Below, one piece after another: positions 43,726-45,443 of a stretch of DNA of 45,443 bases. The DNA is from Paracoccaceae bacterium (GTDB lineage: Bacteria > Pseudomonadota > Alphaproteobacteria > Rhodobacterales > Rhodobacteraceae): NCBI GenBank assembly GCA_902554885.1, contig CACDPV010000010.1, positions 1 to 45,443 on the forward strand, in the 5' to 3' direction. The position numbers were made by a program, and so were the translations under genes. The notes below the pieces were generated by a model that worked only from the letters and a program-made list of their open reading frames with translations, made no database searches and was not told where the DNA came from. How positions within the stretch are numbered: position 1 is the first letter of the stretch; every line of letters starts with the position of its first letter.

Positions 43726-44298
43726 ATGCTTTCCCGTAATGAAACAGTCATGCATTTTCTGCTAAATCGGAGATCCAGACCGGCAAAAACTCTCTCGACA
43801 CCAATACCCAATAAAGATGAACTAATTGAACTGTTGTCTGCGGGGGCAAGAACCCCAGATCATGGGAAACTAGTTCCTTGGCGATTCATAGTGCTTCAAG
43901 GGAAAACATTAACAAAGCTTGGAAGTCTTGTTGAAAAAATAGGTATTAAAGAATCAATTCCAGAAGATAAGATTGCAAAAGCTAAGAAACAATTAGACGA
44001 TGGTCATCTAGCAGTTGCCGTAATTGAAGTCCAAAAGGAATCTGAAAAAATACCAAGTATTGAGCAAACATATTCCGCAGGCGCCGTTTGCTTATCATTA
44101 TTAAACGCCTCGCTAGCTGCAGGATGGGGAGCAAACTGGCTTACAGGGTGGCATGTATATAATAAAGAGTTTGAAAAAAGCGGTCTGGGACTTAAAGACA
44201 ATGAGACTGTTGCAGGGTTAATCTATTTGGGTACTGAGTCTATCATACCTCCTGATAGACTACGCCCTAATCTTGATGAAATTGTAGAATGGCTATGA
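43726..44298 (+). CDS. Nitroreductase-family protein (YdjA-like)
   Basis: A 190-residue FMN-binding nitroreductase fold protein of the small YdjA type. LLNRRSRPAKTL (12-23) is the N-terminal FMN-phosphate signature, and LSAGARTPDHGKLVPWRFIV (35-54, printed length 20) is the YdjA-type block. QTYSAGAVCLSLLNASLAAG and GWGANWLTGW complete the cofactor and dimer region. It should use NAD(P)H to reduce some nitro or quinone compound; the natural substrate is unknown. It follows pip by 30 nt and ends 14 nt before the convergent DUF1467 gene. Confidence 0.88.
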   Translation: MLSRNETVMHFLLNRRSRPAKTLSTPIPNKDELIELLSAGARTPDHGKLVPWRFIVLQGKTLTKLGSLVEKIGIKESIPEDKIAKAKKQLDDGHLAVAVIEVQKESEKIPSIEQTYSAGAVCLSLLNASLAAGWGANWLTGWHVYNKEFEKSGLGLKDNETVAGLIYLGTESIIPPDRLRPNLDEIVEWL

Positions 44299-44312
44299 CC
44301 TAAAAAACTTTT

Positions 44313-44597
44313 TTATGATTGCTTATTTTCTTCAACCATTCTCCCAAACAAATCAATATCTTCAATTGTGACTATCTCAAAAACTATCAAAATTGTGATA
44401 AGTAGCCATAAAATCAGTGATAAGCCTGTGGTAATTATGGCTTTTTTTCTCAAATCATGGACTTCAGGAGCTCCAGCTTGAGTACCCTTGAGCACAAAAC
44501 CCATGTCACCCTGTGTTTTTATTTTAAACGGGATCACTATCAGAAACGTCAAAAACCAAATTACTGCAAAAAGAACAAATGCGGATGTTACACTCAT
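44313..44597 (-). CDS. DUF1467 family small membrane protein
   Basis: A 94-residue protein with two membrane helices (about 5-23 and 54-74). The loop between them has the conserved stretch QGDMGFVLKGTQAGAPEVHD. This resembles the DUF1467 family found almost only in alphaproteobacteria and usually next to methylmalonyl-CoA epimerase, as here (23 nt downstream of mce). The function is not known. The ribosome site is weak, so it is probably translated as part of the mce transcript. Confidence 0.88.
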   Translation of the reverse strand: MSVTSAFVLFAVIWFLTFLIVIPFKIKTQGDMGFVLKGTQAGAPEVHDLRKKAIITTGLSLILWLLITILIVFEIVTIEDIDLFGRMVEENKQS

Positions 44598-44620
44598 AAT
44601 GCCAACTCAAGATACCGACA

Positions 44621-45025
44621 TTATATTTCTTCAAGCTCGATTAGTGTGCCGTTAAAATCTTTAGGATGCAAAAAAATAACTGGTTTCCCGTGAGCTCCGA
44701 TCTTAGGCTCTCCTTCGCCCAAGACCCTTGCACCAAAACTTAGCAGCTGATCTCTAGCTTTTTTTATATCTGCCACTTCGTAACAAATGTGATGTATTCC
44801 ACCGTTTGGGTTTTTATCTAAGAAACCCTGAATTGGACTATTCGAACCAAGTGGATGCAATAATTCAATCTTCGTATTAGGTAATTCGATAAAAACTACT
44901 GTGACACCATGGTCTTTTTCATCAACAGGATCACCAACTTTTGCGCCTAAAGTAGTCCTGTACTGCTCAGCAGCAGCACTTAAATCTGGCACTGCGATCG
45001 CTACGTGATTTAACTTACCGATCAT
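44621..45025 (-). CDS. mce: Methylmalonyl-CoA epimerase
   Basis: Vicinal-oxygen-chelate fold enzyme, 134 residues, that interconverts the (R) and (S) forms of methylmalonyl-CoA in the propionyl-CoA to succinyl-CoA route. Metal ligands appear at His7 in KLNHVAIAVPDL, in GGIHHICYEV and at the C-terminal glutamate of GTLIELEEI. The stretch VFIELPNTKIELLHPLG is typical. Mutase and propionyl-CoA carboxylase genes are not in the window. Because the carboxylase is biotin-dependent, it links loosely to the biotin importer here. It lies downstream of aspS and upstream of DUF1467. Confidence 0.95.
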   Translation of the reverse strand: MIGKLNHVAIAVPDLSAAAEQYRTTLGAKVGDPVDEKDHGVTVVFIELPNTKIELLHPLGSNSPIQGFLDKNPNGGIHHICYEVADIKKARDQLLSFGARVLGEGEPKIGAHGKPVIFLHPKDFNGTLIELEEI

Positions 45026-45063
45026 GTAAATTCCTATCTTTAATTCTCAAGACCATTTAACTC

Positions 45064-45443
45064 TCAACTGCTGGATATTGTCCTTAAATTCAATTCCATT
45101 AGCTGATCTGATGTAGGCTCTGATGGAGCTCCCATCATAAGATCCTCTGCTCTCTGGTTCATTGGGAACATTATGATTTCCCTAATATTCTCTTGATTAG
45201 CAAGAAGCATTACTATTCTGTCAATGCCAGCTGCGCAACCGCCATGAGGTGGTGCGCCGAATTGAAAAGCATTCACCATTCCACCAAACCGCTTTCTTAC
45301 CTCGTCTTCACCATATCCAGCAATTTCAAAAGCTTTAAACATTAACTCTGGTTGATGATTTCTTATAGCACCAGATACAAGCTCAGAACCATTACATGCT
45401 AAATCATATTGATATCCCAAAACACTTAAAGGATCTCCATTTA
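45064..45443 (-). CDS. aspS: Aspartyl-tRNA synthetase, C-terminal part (cut by window edge)
   Basis: Only the last 126 or so codons are visible; the frame stays open to the right edge, continuing upstream through [12 protein letters not shown]. The class II motif 3 region is clear: [20 protein letters not shown], with the ATP-binding arginine in GIDR (printed length 20). [20 protein letters not shown] is the preceding family block, in the form typical of alphaproteobacterial enzymes. It charges tRNA with aspartate, and perhaps also tRNA-Asn where no AsnRS exists. The stop at 45064 is followed by mce after 38 nt. Confidence 0.95.
   Translation of the reverse strand, partial: NGDPLSVLGYQYDLACNGSELVSGAIRNHQPELMFKAFEIAGYGEDEVRKRFGGMVNAFQFGAPPHGGCAAGIDRIVMLLANQENIREIIMFPMNQRAEDLMMGAPSEPTSDQLMELNLRTISSS

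Overview
The window looks like chromosomal DNA from an AT-rich marine alphaproteobacterium, most likely a pelagic Rhodobacterales with a compact genome. That placement is inference. It rests on gene order remembered from that group: petP-petR next to the bc1 operon petABC, an IalB-type protein next to rlmN, smpB-sseA-aminotransferase in a row, and mce next to a DUF1467 gene. It also rests on the low GC, short intergenic gaps, many 1-14 nt overlaps and frequent TTG/GTG starts. No phage, IS, CRISPR or plasmid feature was seen.

Layout. 1-2160: rmuC, then tRNA-Arg(TCT) and tRNA-Gln(TTG). 2164-5902: an amine/amino-acid island on the minus strand (binding protein, unusually large permease, FAD amine oxidase) with no ATPase gene. 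6030-7520: a lone glpK. 7703-10873: a LysR regulator and a three-gene operon (FMN 2-hydroxy-acid dehydrogenase plus a two-subunit ThDP decarboxylase of the sulfopyruvate type), which reads like a sulfolactate/organosulfonate branch. 10905-16557: aminotransferases, mercaptopyruvate sulfurtransferase, smpB, an RluE-type pseudouridine synthase and a type II asparaginase. 16708-24493: IalB-like protein, rlmN, argG, ilvA, two NUDIX hydrolases, hslO and the CCA-adding enzyme.

24547-30046: a heterodimeric ABC exporter pair, then two L,D-transpeptidases around a CAP-domain lipoprotein, an envelope-related block. 30080-34230: the biotin ECF transporter bioMNY meets, tail to tail, a thiolase/AMP-ligase pair that recalls the yhfS-yhfT genes beside bioY2 (yhfU) in Bacillus subtilis. 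The thiolase lacks two residues normally needed for catalysis. 34483-36755: two overlapping genes of unknown function. 36786-39525: petABC, the cytochrome bc1 complex. 39682-45443: ilvE, petP, a frameshifted petR, ubiG, proline iminopeptidase, a nitroreductase, DUF1467, mce and the 3' end of aspS.

Most worth attention: the single-base frameshift in an A6 run of petR; the biotin-transport/degenerate-thiolase neighbourhood; the two unknown genes at 34483-36755; the sulfonate-type operon with a LysR-like dyad; and the permease with a large extracytoplasmic insert. Family assignments come from reading translated motifs by eye. No database search was run.
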